64,000 nucleotides of DNA from Phycomyces blakesleeanus NRRL 1555(-). Its lineage: Eukaryota > Mucoromycota > Mucoromycetes > Mucorales > Phycomycetaceae. The position numbers and the translations under genes are program-made. Shown in pieces: positions 25,722 to 36,352 of this stretch. The notes under the pieces are model-generated. The model did not search any database. It was not told where the DNA came from and saw only the letters and a program-made list of their open reading frames with translations. The DNA is taken from the NCBI RefSeq assembly GCF_001638985.1, contig NW_017265139.1, positions 1,612,001 through 1,676,000 of the forward strand, read 5' to 3'. Numbering within the stretch: the first letter of the stretch is position 1; every line of letters starts with the position of its first letter.

Positions 25722-27796
25722 TGCTAATTACAAACCAATTATTATTCTCATGTTCCTTTCAGCAAGTCATCGCGTCTTTTTGTTCTCGGGATTTTTTTTT
25801 AAAAAGCCAAGTTTTTACTACTTACCGCGAAATATAAAAAAAAAAAGTCTATGAAAACAAGGATTAAAAAAACAAAAGCTTGTTGGCGAGCCCGAAAAAT
25901 TTACAATAACAGCGAATCACTGTCAGGGGTGGAATTGCTATTTACACACCTAAACTCCCCTTGAGCTTGAATGCAAAATTAAAATATGTCCATGTATATT
26001 ATATATATATATAATATTAAATATATATACAAGTATTCACTAATACAGCATATTGGTTTCTTGTATTAAGCTAATACAATATATATATATATATGTATGT
26101 ATATATGTGTGTGTGAGATAAAGTTATATAAAGCAACTGTTTACCAAGGACGTGTGAAATATAACTAAAACTGCAATATATTGAAGCAAATATTTTAATT
26201 ACTCTACATAAGAAAGAAATATTGAGATAAATTATGGCTTTTTTCTTTAAGTGTTTAATGTGTTTCCTCAAAGTAAATATATAGTGTCTCTTTTATTTTT
26301 ATACCACTTTTCTTACCAGCAAGTGAGTAAAGAGGTTTATTGAAACCTTCTACTACCTTTGAACAGACTCAAGGAATCACGTGAGATGACATCACGTGTA
26401 TAGTTAGGACCAAGTTATCCTACTACGCTTTCATAAAAAAGAAAGAAATGCAAGTTTTCCGCAAGATTTTTTTCTTCTTCAAAACATGCAACAAAAAATG
26501 AAATGCTCCTATTATTAAATATATTGTACCTTTTTGATGGTAAAGACATTTGATCCTTATGCGAAACTTGTTACACGAATTAATATCCACCCAACTATAA
26601 ATTAATACAATTTTTTTTCTTTCTCTCTATATTTATTGGGCGGCTTAAGTACAAAGCACTAAACAATTGAAGAGGAAGGAGGGTTATCTGTGAGAGGAAA
26701 AAAAATAGTATTACAAAACAGAAGAGATATTTACAGCTTAATGTAAAAAAAAGAAGAGGAGGAAGAAGGAAAAAGCCGTATCACCACGGCTGTCTTTGCC
26801 AGCAATGCGCCATGAAGAAAAGGCCGTGTATGCATAAGGCAGTTTTAATGTGCCAGCCGTATGGTTATGTGTGGTAGAGAATACGGACCAGAGCTTGTGT
26901 ATATCTGAAAATAGACAGATCACAATATTCAACTGTAGTCAAAATTAAAGACTTGCTTATGTTTTGTTATGGTAGTAGCATCTATTTTTTTTAATATTAA
27001 TTGTTGTTTGGAAATAATGCAATAGAAATCCATTTAAAGTCCTTCTTGCATTTACCATAGTTTTCTGTAGTCAATTCTATATATACATCATTCAAAGGTT
27101 CGGTGAGTTTCTTTCTTGTTTGTTGAATTAAGCAAAGATCTAACTACAAACGCCTTTGGTCTCAAAAAGATATGTATTTGTGATCTTTGTGTACTCAAAG
27201 TTATTCTTCAAAACAATAACAAAAATTTTCAATAATTTGAGGATTCGATGACTGGTATGCAAGCTGATTTTGGAAAGAGTCAGATATAAAACTCTTTTAA
27301 TAGCCGGCTGTTAATTGAGTGAGGTGTATAATATTCTACCAGTACATACAGTACAATCAAGTATGTAGTACACTTTAAAGGAATCTGCAGGTAAATGCTA
27401 TCATTATGCCTTGTGCATTGTTTTACTTGAATCAATAAAGTACATTGAATCATTATAACATCAAAATGTCTTCCAATTCAAATTCAAATTCAAGTTCAAA
27501 TCCGTGATTGAAACTTTGACATTTATCAAAATTCGGGACTTCTTCTTCTTTATTGGATACGAACTTTATCTTTACGCTTAAAATCATATGTTTTGACCCA
27601 AGAGCTTAAAAAAAAAAAAAGAAGAAAAACGCGAATAAAAAGGAGACCACAATAAAAGCAGCAGGTAAAAAAACGCAATTTTTTAATTTTTTTTTTTGTA
27701 TTTAATATTTGTGTGCGCGTACATGTATGTTGTGTGTGTTGTTTGTCTCCTTTTTCGTCCGTATAAACTTGATTGATTGTTACCATTCAATCAACA
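25722..27796. other. Divergent intergenic region between atp4 and an unknown acidic-protein gene
   Basis: About 2.1 kb with no supported gene. It contains TA-rich simple sequence (25995-26100), a pair of ATCACGTG sites (26376-26398) and a run of CAAATT-type direct repeats near 27477-27500. Both flanking genes point away from it, so it must contain two promoters. Confidence 0.55.
26376..26398. promoter_or_regulatory. Paired CACGTG (bHLH) sites
   Basis: ATCACGTG occurs twice, at 26376-26383 and 26391-26398, a 15-bp start-to-start spacing. CACGTG is the core site for fungal bHLH factors such as Cbf1-type proteins. The pair lies about 650 bp upstream of the atp4 start and 1.4 kb upstream of the other divergent gene. 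Confidence 0.4.
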
Positions 27797-29312
27797 ATGC
27801 AGAGTCACTTTGTCTCGCCTTCTACCACCCACATGCGACAAAATTATCCAAATCACCAAGCACCTCCAGCCATCACTTACGCCGTTGTATGCTGTGATAA
27901 GCAAGGTGCACCACTTCATCTTGCAAGTCTGTAAGTCTTGAAAGATACCTATGCTTACAATCACTTGCTACATTGTACAATCTTAATCTTGGATTCAAAA
28001 AAATAAAATAAAAAAAAGAGAAAAAGAAATCAATATATTAAAAGACTCTCTCTTTTATATTTATATATTTATATGTATATATGTATATATAAAAGAAAGA
28101 AGAGAGAAAGAGAAAAAAAACTTTTTACTCATTTAAGCAAGTCTATTCACAACATATACCCAGATTCTCATATTTTTTTTTCTTTAAAAAAAAAGGAACT
28201 ATGAAGCCGAAGAAGCTTATGCAAGTGCTTTGATGAACCAGATGAAGGCCCTCACACGCGCATCCCTTGTTAGCCCACCACGTATTCTTTCCAAGTGTGG
28301 ACCCCTTCTGGCTGGTCTATGTGCTCAGTTGAGGTCGAGCGAGCTGACATTTGCCCAACGCTGGAGCTTATTTGGGCAAGAGACCATCGGGCTAGTTGAT
28401 TTGCTAGATTGTAAAGTATCGCACCATGTACGAGCCTTGCCAACTCCAATTAATCCGGAGCCAGTCGAACCTTCTTTTCAAACAAGTTTAAAAACCTTTG
28501 CAGCTCTGTTTAAAGTTGGTGAGGTTGTACCTGAAAGTGAGGAGGAGGAGGAGGAAGAGGAAGAAGAGGAAGAAGGTGGTGAAGGTGAAGACGATGATGA
28601 AGAAGAAGAAGACGAAGATGATGAAGGAGAGGGTGAAGGTGAAAGAAAAAGAAAAAGAAAAGGTGAAGGTGATGAAGACGACGACGACGACGAAATTGAT
28701 GAAAACAACCACCTGATGGACTCAATGGAACTATCTTTACGGGAAGAAGATCTTGAACTCAGCGAAGATGATAAGAGCGTTAATAGTGATAGCTTCATGA
28801 CCATTTTGGAATCTTTGGACGAAAAGAAAATCCTAGAGACATTAGTACCAGATGAAATTCTACCAGAAGAAGAAGGTGGATCACTTTTGGAGCACGAATA
28901 CGAAGAGGAAGAGGAAGATGAGCTAGACGAAACAGAAGTAGAAGAAACGGTGCCTAGATCCACCACAGCGACAGAGGAAACCACAGAAAAAGATATTAAG
29001 ATACCCAAAGTAATACTTACGGAAGAAGAACTGTTGGACCTTCAGTTCCTTCCAGATGTCGACGTCGAAGTTGCTGATACTGAAGATCATGCTGATCTGG
29101 CTAGTGATATTAAACAGACAGAAGCGTATGTGGAATATGAAGGAAGTGACTATAGTGGGTCGGCTGCATCAAGTCCTGAGCGAGACACTGGTGGTAATAT
29201 AGAAAGCTTAAAACGTCCATTTGATGAAGACGAAGTTGATGAATTAGAAGATGATGAGGAAGAAGAGGTTGCGGATTGTCATTCGGCTAAAAAACAGTGC
29301 CCTGATAAATAA
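27797..29312 (+). CDS. Acidic low-complexity protein of unknown function
   Basis: Two exons: 27797-27930 and 28196-29312; 416 residues. The first about 140 residues look folded: AITYAVVCCDKQGAPLHLAS then SLVSPPRILSKCGPLLAGLC and FAQRWSLFGQETIGLVDLLD. The rest is strongly acidic, with Glu/Asp runs at roughly residues 145-190, a KRKRKG basic patch inside them, and a C-terminus with KRPFDED and AKKQCPDK, which could be nuclear localisation patches. I do not recognise the N-terminal domain. The intron is 265 nt and pyrimidine/purine-rich. A serine-rich open frame on the opposite strand is simply the antisense of the acidic codons. A nuclear role is inference only. Confidence 0.75.
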
Positions 29313-29680
29313 TAGTAAATTTTGTCTAACTTGACACTCTTCTTTCTTACATTCTTAAAACATGTAAATAACCTCTTTCTGTATATAAACTTCTTTTCAA
29401 AAAAATCAAATCAAAACCAAAACCAAAAGTTAAATGTTCCAAAGTTTGCCAATCTTTTCTATATTTATATATTTAAACACGTATTTAATAATGGTCCCAC
29501 AAATTATCATTAAATGATGACCCACAAACCTTGTTCTGGTCTTTACCCACAGTAGACAAAAAAGAACAAAAAAAAGAGAGGCACAAAGGCAGTCAAAGTT
29601 TTATTTCTACATATGCCTTTCTTGGTATTCACTATATTACCACTACTCCTTTTCTTTTCGTCTGTCTTTACGTTTTTGTA
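29313..29680. other. Short spacer before yme1
   Basis: A 368-bp spacer with no separate gene. An in-frame ATG at 29531 would extend the downstream protease by 50 residues, but that extension is unlike a presequence; the region is more likely promoter and 5' UTR. Confidence 0.5.
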
Positions 29681-32187
29681 ATGCCCATTCCGGTTCAATG
29701 GCGTGCTTCATTAGCAGCCTTTAGGGCCTTTCAACCAGCCCGCATCCCCTCCCTATTGTCCACGCGTACTCTGAATCGGCCTCTTTCCTGGTCCAGCCGA
29801 TGCAACGTATGCAAGCTCTGACACTAAAGAAAAAGAAACAGAGACTAACCTATATATCTATCTATATACATATCCATATCTATACATTAATTAGCATAAT
29901 AGCCGCCAGAATATAATTCTCTCAGCCGTAACTCCTCTCACTCCACAAACTGCTCCTCTCAAAGCCATAGTATACTTGCCTTATCGTCTTCTCCAGACAA
30001 ACTCCAGACCTCGTGACCCAAGGCGACTTGCCAGACTAGAGAACGAAGCGCGTCGAGCCTCTGATGATCCTTCACTCCAAGCCGCCCTTTATACAGTAAG
30101 CACTCGCCGTCTATCTTTGACATTCTTCTTTCTTTCTTTCTTTCTTTTTGCTCTTTATTTCCTGGCTCCTTATTACTATTTCTATTACTTTAACTAATAA
30201 TCAAATAGGAGCTACGTTTATCGCACCGTCCTCAAGATGTTATCACTCGATTTGAACAAGGACAATATGCATGTAATGAAGAATGCGTTCGACAGTATTT
30301 AGCTGCTCTAGCAGAAACAGGGCAAGAAAGCAAGATCATGCCTCAACTTATGAAGCAGTTGGAACAGCATCATGAACAAAGCAGACAAGGGCTGGGTGTG
30401 AATCTATCAAGTGGAGGAAAAGTAGATCCAGTATATGTCGTGGTAGAAGAAGGTAAGCCCAAAGCACACGCTGGATTTAGGTAAAAGAAACAAAAGAGAG
30501 AAAAAACAAATAAAGAAATGAGTCCTTTCATGGTCTTTTTTTTTCTTCTTCCTCTTCTCTTTTTCTTCTTTCTTTTTTGTCTTTATTCTGGCTTGCTCCA
30601 TTTTTTTTCTTAGCACGCGGCTACATGTTTTGGAGAGTGTTGCGTTGGGTCGGCACAACGCTCACGTACACCTTTATCCTTTTGACCGTCATGTCGTTGG
30701 TCATGGAAAACTCTGGCTTACTCAAGACTACATCCGTAACCCAGCCTGAATATGAGGTGTCGGCCGATCAAGCCGTCAGATTTGACGATGTTCAGGGGTG
30801 TGATGAAGCTAAGCAAGATCTGGAAGAGATCGTCCAGTTTCTCAAAAACCCTCACAAATTTACCGAGCTGGGTGGAAAGCTCCCCAAGGGTGTACTCTTG
30901 ACTGGTCCTCCAGGAACCGGTAAGACTCTGTTGGCTAGAGCAGTTGCCGGTGAAGCAGGTGTGCCGTTCTTTTTTATGAGTGGAAGTGAATTCGACGAGA
31001 TGTACGTCGGTGTGGGTGCTCGTCGTATACGAGAACTGTTTGCGGCTGCTCGCCAAAAGGCCCCTAGTATTGTATTCATTGACGAGTTAGACGCTATCGG
31101 ATCCAAGCGCAACCCAAAGGATTCAAACTACACAAAACAGACACTCAATCAACTCTTGGTCGATTTGGATGGGTTCTCACAAACCGAAGGTGTTATTTTT
31201 ATTGCTGCGACAAATTTTCCTGAATCTCTTGACAAAGCGTTGGTTCGACCGGGGCGATTCGATCGGATGGTCAATGTACCTCTGCCCGATGTTCGTGGTC
31301 GAGTTGAGATTCTCAAACTTCACTTGAAGAATGTGACAATTGACCCAAAGATTGATATAAGTGTGATTGCTAGAGGTACGCCTGGTTTCAGTGGTGCTGA
31401 GTTGGCCAATCTTGTGAATATTGCGGCTATTCAGGCCAGTAGAGATGGTGTACGTGAAGTGAAGATAAAACATCTCGAGTTTGCAAAAGACCGAATCATT
31501 ATGGGAGCCGAACGAAAGAGTGCAGTTCTCACTGAAGAAAGTCGACGGCTTACGGCGTACCACGAAGGTGGCCATGCTCTGGTTGCGTATTATACCCCTG
31601 GAGCTATGCCACTCCACAAAGCGACTATTATGCCTCGCGGAAGTGCACTCGGGATGACGGTACAACTTCCGGAGATGGACAAGAACTCGTTTACCCGTGG
31701 AGAATTTCTTGCCCAATTAGATATTTGTCTTGGAGGACGGATAGCGGAAGAACTTATCTATGGAGCCGAAAGTGTTACGAGCGGTGCGCACAGTGATATC
31801 GTAAAGGCTACGGAGATTGCTAAACGGATGGTGCGCTATTATGGCATGAGTGAAAAGGTTGGGCCGGTGCAGTATACGGATGAGGATATGATTCTTCTGA
31901 GTTCGACTACAAAGATGGTGATTGAAAGAGAAATGAAGCAATTACTACTGGTAAGATGTATATTTATTTTATTAAGTCCTGATGTTGAGCTACTGCAAGA
32001 CTCTGATGATAATGGGGCATTAATTGTGTAGAGCGCAGAAGAAAGAGCCCGGGAGCTGTTGGTTGTGCATATGGAGGAGCTACATCGTTTATCAAAGGCG
32101 CTTTTGGAAAAAGAAACATTAGACCAACAAGAGATGATTGACATTATAAAAGGAAATTCGTATGATAAGAACAACAAGTCAGCTTAA
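29681..32187 (+). CDS. YME1: Mitochondrial i-AAA protease Yme1
   Basis: Five exons: 29681-29806, 29997-30095, 30209-30452, 30614-31950, 32032-32187; 653 residues. The chosen start gives a basic mitochondrial presequence (MPIPVQWRASLAAFRAFQPA). The N-domain (RFEQGQYACNEECVRQYLAA) is typical of Yme1. One membrane segment (VGTTLTYTFILLTVMSLV) precedes the AAA module: Walker A GPPGTGKT, pore loop MYVGVGA, Walker B IVFIDELDAIG, and the second region of homology ATNFPESLDKALVRPGRFD. The M41 peptidase has the zinc motif HEGGH and the downstream GGRIAEELIYG. The enzyme works from the intermembrane-space face of the inner membrane, degrading unassembled or lipid-transfer proteins. The exon 1-2 junction is the least certain. 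Confidence 0.95.
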
Positions 32188-32824
32188 TAAAACAACAAAT
32201 AAATACATGTTTTGAGTTTTGTCTTGATTATATTTCATAAGTGTGTGTGGATCCTATAGAGATATTCCTATTGTATTTCAAAATTCTCAAAGCATAACAA
32301 CTATCACCAAATTACAGACCAAAAAAAACAAAAAGAAAAAGAAAAATAATGGGCTTCTCTTTATTTCTTTGGAGATAAAAGATTTGCCCTTGTTCTTAAG
32401 TTGACTTGTACTATGATTCAAATGCTAAATTGACTATCCCAATGTTTTTGAACGAAACTATCAAATGAACAGTGAAAGAACATTTGCTGTAGCACACCTT
32501 TATTTTATATCTTTTATATATATATATATAATATTAAGGGTGGTAAATTAAATATGATTTACAATAAAGTACACTTTTAACTTTAGCTAATAAATGATGG
32601 GATGAGATGGTGCTATCCAATAATAATTCCTTAAATAATTGTACCTTTTGTAATTTGTACTCTACAAACCATCCCTATATTAACACTATTTTAAATTCCC
32701 TATATATTTTATTTTAATTTATTATTTTAATTTATTTATTTATTTATTTATTTATTATTTATTATTTATTTTCTTTCATCCTTTCTTCCTTTTCTACCCA
32801 TCTTCTTTTTCCTTCTAGTTCTGG
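32188..32824. other. AT-rich intergenic spacer
   Basis: A 637-bp spacer with TA repeats (about 32515-32530) and TTTA/ATTT repeats (32698-32770) ending in a CT-rich leader before the next gene. No gene is seen. Confidence 0.6.
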
Positions 32825-34172
32825 ATGGACAATAATACCAGCAATAAAATGCCTTTACCTTGTACTGCCGGTTGCGGGTTTTATGGAAATGAGATTTATA
32901 ACAACATGTGCTCCAAATGTTTCAAAGCCAACAAGACTAATGAGACAAAGTGTAAGTTCTTTATTTTATTTTATTTTATTTTCTTTGATAGTATGATATA
33001 CATACACGCACATATGTATACAAAATATTTTATTATTTGCACAAGAAATAAAGAACAAAAGTAAAAGAGGCAAAAAAAAACAATGTGTACAGAGTGATGG
33101 CTGAATGACAATGATTACAACTGTTGAAAAAAAAATAAAAGAAGAAGAAGAAGAAGAACACATGTATAAAACTTATACACATAGGCGTGTGCGTGTGCGT
33201 GTGCGTGTGCGTGTGTGTGTGTGTGTAAGAGGAGAAAAAGGCGTATATTCGACCTTGTGTGTATATTTGTATTTTCAAAAAAAAAAAAAAAAAAAAAAAG
33301 ACTGGATGAGTTTAGTAAATCTGTTTCTTTAATAATCAACAATAATTTTTTTTAGCATCTCATGATGAGACATCCGAGAAACTCTCATCGGCTTCTAACC
33401 CCATCAGAACTTCACTATCACCTACACCTTCTGTGATGAGGGGTTCCATTCCATCACCATCATCAGAACCCACCATGTCACGCAAACATTCTCGACCGTC
33501 TTCACCCGGAATACCCGAAACACCTGAACACACAAACCCACTCCCGTTACCTTCCGCAGTTCTCAACAACGATAATGATAATAATACTGATAACAATAGT
33601 AGTATTAAGGATAATAATAACAATACCATCACCACCACTACAACAACCACAACAACTACAACCACAACAACAGTAACGTCAACATCAAAACCATTGACAC
33701 CAAATGTAAAACCCATTCAAGAAAAGAAAGGAAGATGTTTTCTATGCAGAGTCAAGGCAAGCCAATACAATACAATACAATACAATACAATACAATACAG
33801 CCTTTTCTCTTGTATTGTGTAATTAATATTAAAGCAAATGATGATCTGATGTGTACAACACAGGTTCCACTTGGAAAGCAAGCTGCCAATAAATGTCGAT
33901 GTGACTATGTGTTCTGCGATTCCCATCGGTACCCTGACCGCCATGACTGTGAAATTGACTTTGCCCAGTTAGACAAGAGTAAGTTATTCTTCTTGTTCTT
34001 CTTTATAGTATGTTTAGGGAGTGTTAAATAAATAAATAAATATATATATATTCTTGGGCTAAATTCAAAATGCTTATAATTTATTTGTAAAGATATTCTT
34101 GCCAAAAATAACCCAAAATTACATGAAAGACCCAAAGGAGGACGTTCATTTCAGAGAATCGATAGTCTGTGA
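32825..34172 (+). CDS. A20/AN1 zinc-finger (stress-associated type) protein
   Basis: Four exons: 32825-32951, 33356-33756, 33864-33978, 34093-34172; 240 residues. The N-terminal A20 finger is CTAGCGFYGNEIYNNMCSKC. A Ser/Pro/Asn-rich linker with a run of about 14 Thr follows. The C-terminal AN1 finger spans CFLCRVKVPLGKQAANKC to HRYPDRHDC. Proteins with this pair bind ubiquitin through A20 and act in stress responses or proteasome delivery. The intron between CFLCRVK and VPLGK starts with GC (AAG|GCAAGC) rather than GT; the two-residue-shorter GT alternative (after CFLCR) fits the AN1 spacing less well. Intron 1 is 404 nt long and packed with microsatellites. Confidence 0.9.
33185..33299. repeat. 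Microsatellite cluster in intron 1 of the A20/AN1 gene
   Basis: A (GTGTGC)n/(GT)n tract at about 33185-33227 is followed by a 23-base A run at 33277-33299. Both lie inside the intron. Confidence 0.85.
33763..33799. repeat. (AATAC)n pentanucleotide repeat in the GC-AG intron
   Basis: About seven tandem copies of AATAC directly follow the non-canonical GC donor of intron 2 of the A20/AN1 gene. Confidence 0.85.
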
Positions 34173-34575
34173 ATAAAGCCACAAACGCATACACAAACGC
34201 ACACACACGCATAACATATACGCATACACATGCAGAAAATGCATATAATACTTACAATGCATACAATGCATACATATGTGTATATGTGCTATATACGTAT
34301 AGGTGTATAAGTGTAGACGTATATGTTTATGTATATCAACTTTCTCACATCCCTATTCTTTTGTTTCTTTCTCTTTTAAGCTTAACACATATCCAATCCT
34401 TTTTCTTCTTTCTTTTCTTTTCTTTTCTTATATATTTTCTTCTTTCACTTGCATTCTTTCCCACTTTATCTTTCTTTAGAAAAATATGATTTCAATTCAC
34501 TGTATTTATCCTTCTTATTCATCATCACCATCGTTACTAATGAGATCAAAGAGGAATAAAGAAAAATAGCAACCT

Positions 34576-34629
<54 letters not shown>

Positions 34630-34844
34630 TAACAATTAACATTGTAATATATATATATATAAGATAATCTGGTAGACAAGGTAAGCGAGGTAAGCCATTT
34701 ATTTACAGTGCACACATTTATATGTTTATTCATGTTCATATTTATCTGTATATTTATATATGTATTTATATGTATAGAAACAAATAAATTATTATTATTG
34801 TTACGATTACTATTAAGATTACTATTACTACAATTATTATTTAT
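34173..34844. other. Convergent intergenic spacer with long TAA repeat
   Basis: A 672-bp region between convergent stop codons. It contains ACGCAYACACA-type repeats (34185-34265) and an uninterrupted (TAA)n run of about 50 bases (34577-34629). No gene is seen. Confidence 0.65.
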
Positions 34845-36352
34845 TTATTGAGGGGATTCGAGTACAAATTCGGCTAGCATGTCGCGCACCTTTTCAAAAT
34901 CTGAGGCCAGAATTTTTTCTGCTTTTTCCAGCTCATCCGCAGATACCTAATAAAATACAAATGAAATCAAAGTATCAGTTAGAATCTCTTCCTCTTCCTC
35001 TTCTTCTTTAAACAATTTCTTTACATATATATATGTGTGTGTGCGATACTATCTCATCATATTATTATTATTATCTTTTTAAAAAAACACACTCCTCACC
35101 AGAATATTAGCACTCTTAAAGGTACTCAGGTACAACAGGTTGATTTGAGCTTCTGTCACAAGTGGATGAGAAATCGACCTCACAATACCACACCGATCGA
35201 GATTGGAACCTGCCAAGTTCACTTGAATGACACGAAATGACGACCCGGTATCTTCATCCTGGAATATCTGATCATCCGAAAACAACTCCAAGATCCTTCG
35301 GTCGGCAACAAGTGAGATTCCATCACTGCTAGCCGTATAAGAAAAGAATCTGGTTTCTTCATTGTTGTAGTTTTTGAGGATCATCTCCGGATAGCAGATT
35401 ATCTTGAGCACAGTGTTTATATACTGTGATCTGTAGTGAGGATTTAGCCCGACGCATCTCAATTCGTCTTCTAGGACGCAGCTTTCGAATAAATCTCGGG
35501 GATATATGTTGGAAATCCGTGGGTCTACGGAAATCGAGACGGCTGCGTCAGAGCCGTTGTGGCTGCGCAAGGATTTAAGTTGAGGCTCCTGCGTATGTTG
35601 TGTTGTTGTGTCGCTATTTTCGATATTCTCATCGTCAATGTCGAACCCGTGTTCTTGCAGAAGGCTGACTGCACGGCGTAGACGGCGTTCTTTGATCTAT
35701 GATATTTGTAGAATTATTGTTGATATTAATATTAACCATAAAGATTGGTGTGTGTTATAGCTTACAAGAACAAAGTCTGTTTGATAGCTAGACAAAGAAA
35801 ATCAATTGATTATTTGATTAATTAAATTTGATAGATCTGTACTTACGTAGACATGTAGAATATAGAGAATTTGCCCTGAGCTAATGGACCTGACAGATCA
35901 CTAATACGTCTACCACTCGAATCTAAAGACTAGGTTATTAAATATATATATATATATATGTATATATATTGTATTTAATAACATACCTTGTCCTCCTTCT
36001 CCATCTACCTGGAGTACTCTAAATGTATCTGGCGATGTACCCATGTCCTGACACTGTGTTTCTAATAGGACGGGCATAAAGTCATTGTCAATTGTAGCCT
36101 TGTCGGCAACAATCGAAATTTCATAGGCATTTTCTGTAAACGAAAAGAAATGATCTGGGCTACAAGTACGCACAAACGAATATATTAAGGTTACTACGAT
36201 AATTTTGTGCAATTGTTATTTTCTTTCTTTCTTTTGACATACTCGTTGACTTGTTTAAAGAAGAGTTGTTTGACAATGGCATGTGTGGCATGAGGTAAAT
36301 GAGAACGTGGAAAGTGAAGCAGCTTGACTTTGGTAGGTAGAATGGTGATCAT
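34845..36352 (-). CDS. CASTOR-like tandem ACT-domain protein (putative amino-acid sensor)
   Basis: Six exons, 5' to 3': 36243-36352, 35987-36159, 35847-35922, 35766-35787, 35100-35696, 34845-34946; 359 residues. It resembles animal CASTOR1/GATSL proteins, cytosolic arginine sensors that inhibit GATOR2 upstream of TORC1. Shared features: an N-terminal half (MITILPTKVKLLHFPRSHLP, then FFSFTENAYEISIVADK) with the hallmark strand STYQTDFVL, and a second half repeating the pattern (RFFSYTASSDGISLVADRRI, then INLLYLSTFKSANILV). So two CASTOR-type units of paired ACT folds are visible. YQTDFVL is encoded by a 22-nt micro-exon. A charged, low-complexity linker joins the halves. Whether it binds arginine or another ligand cannot be told from sequence. 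Confidence 0.85.

Noticed and set aside
28478..29008. Serine-rich open frame on the minus strand opposite the acidic gene
   Set aside because: GAA/GAG/GAT codons read antisense give TTC/CTC/ATC and TCN-type codons, so this is a composition shadow of the real plus-strand coding region.
33360..33716. Valine-rich frame antisense to the A20/AN1 linker
   Set aside because: The poly-Val run is only the antisense of the ACN (Thr) repeat of the real exon.
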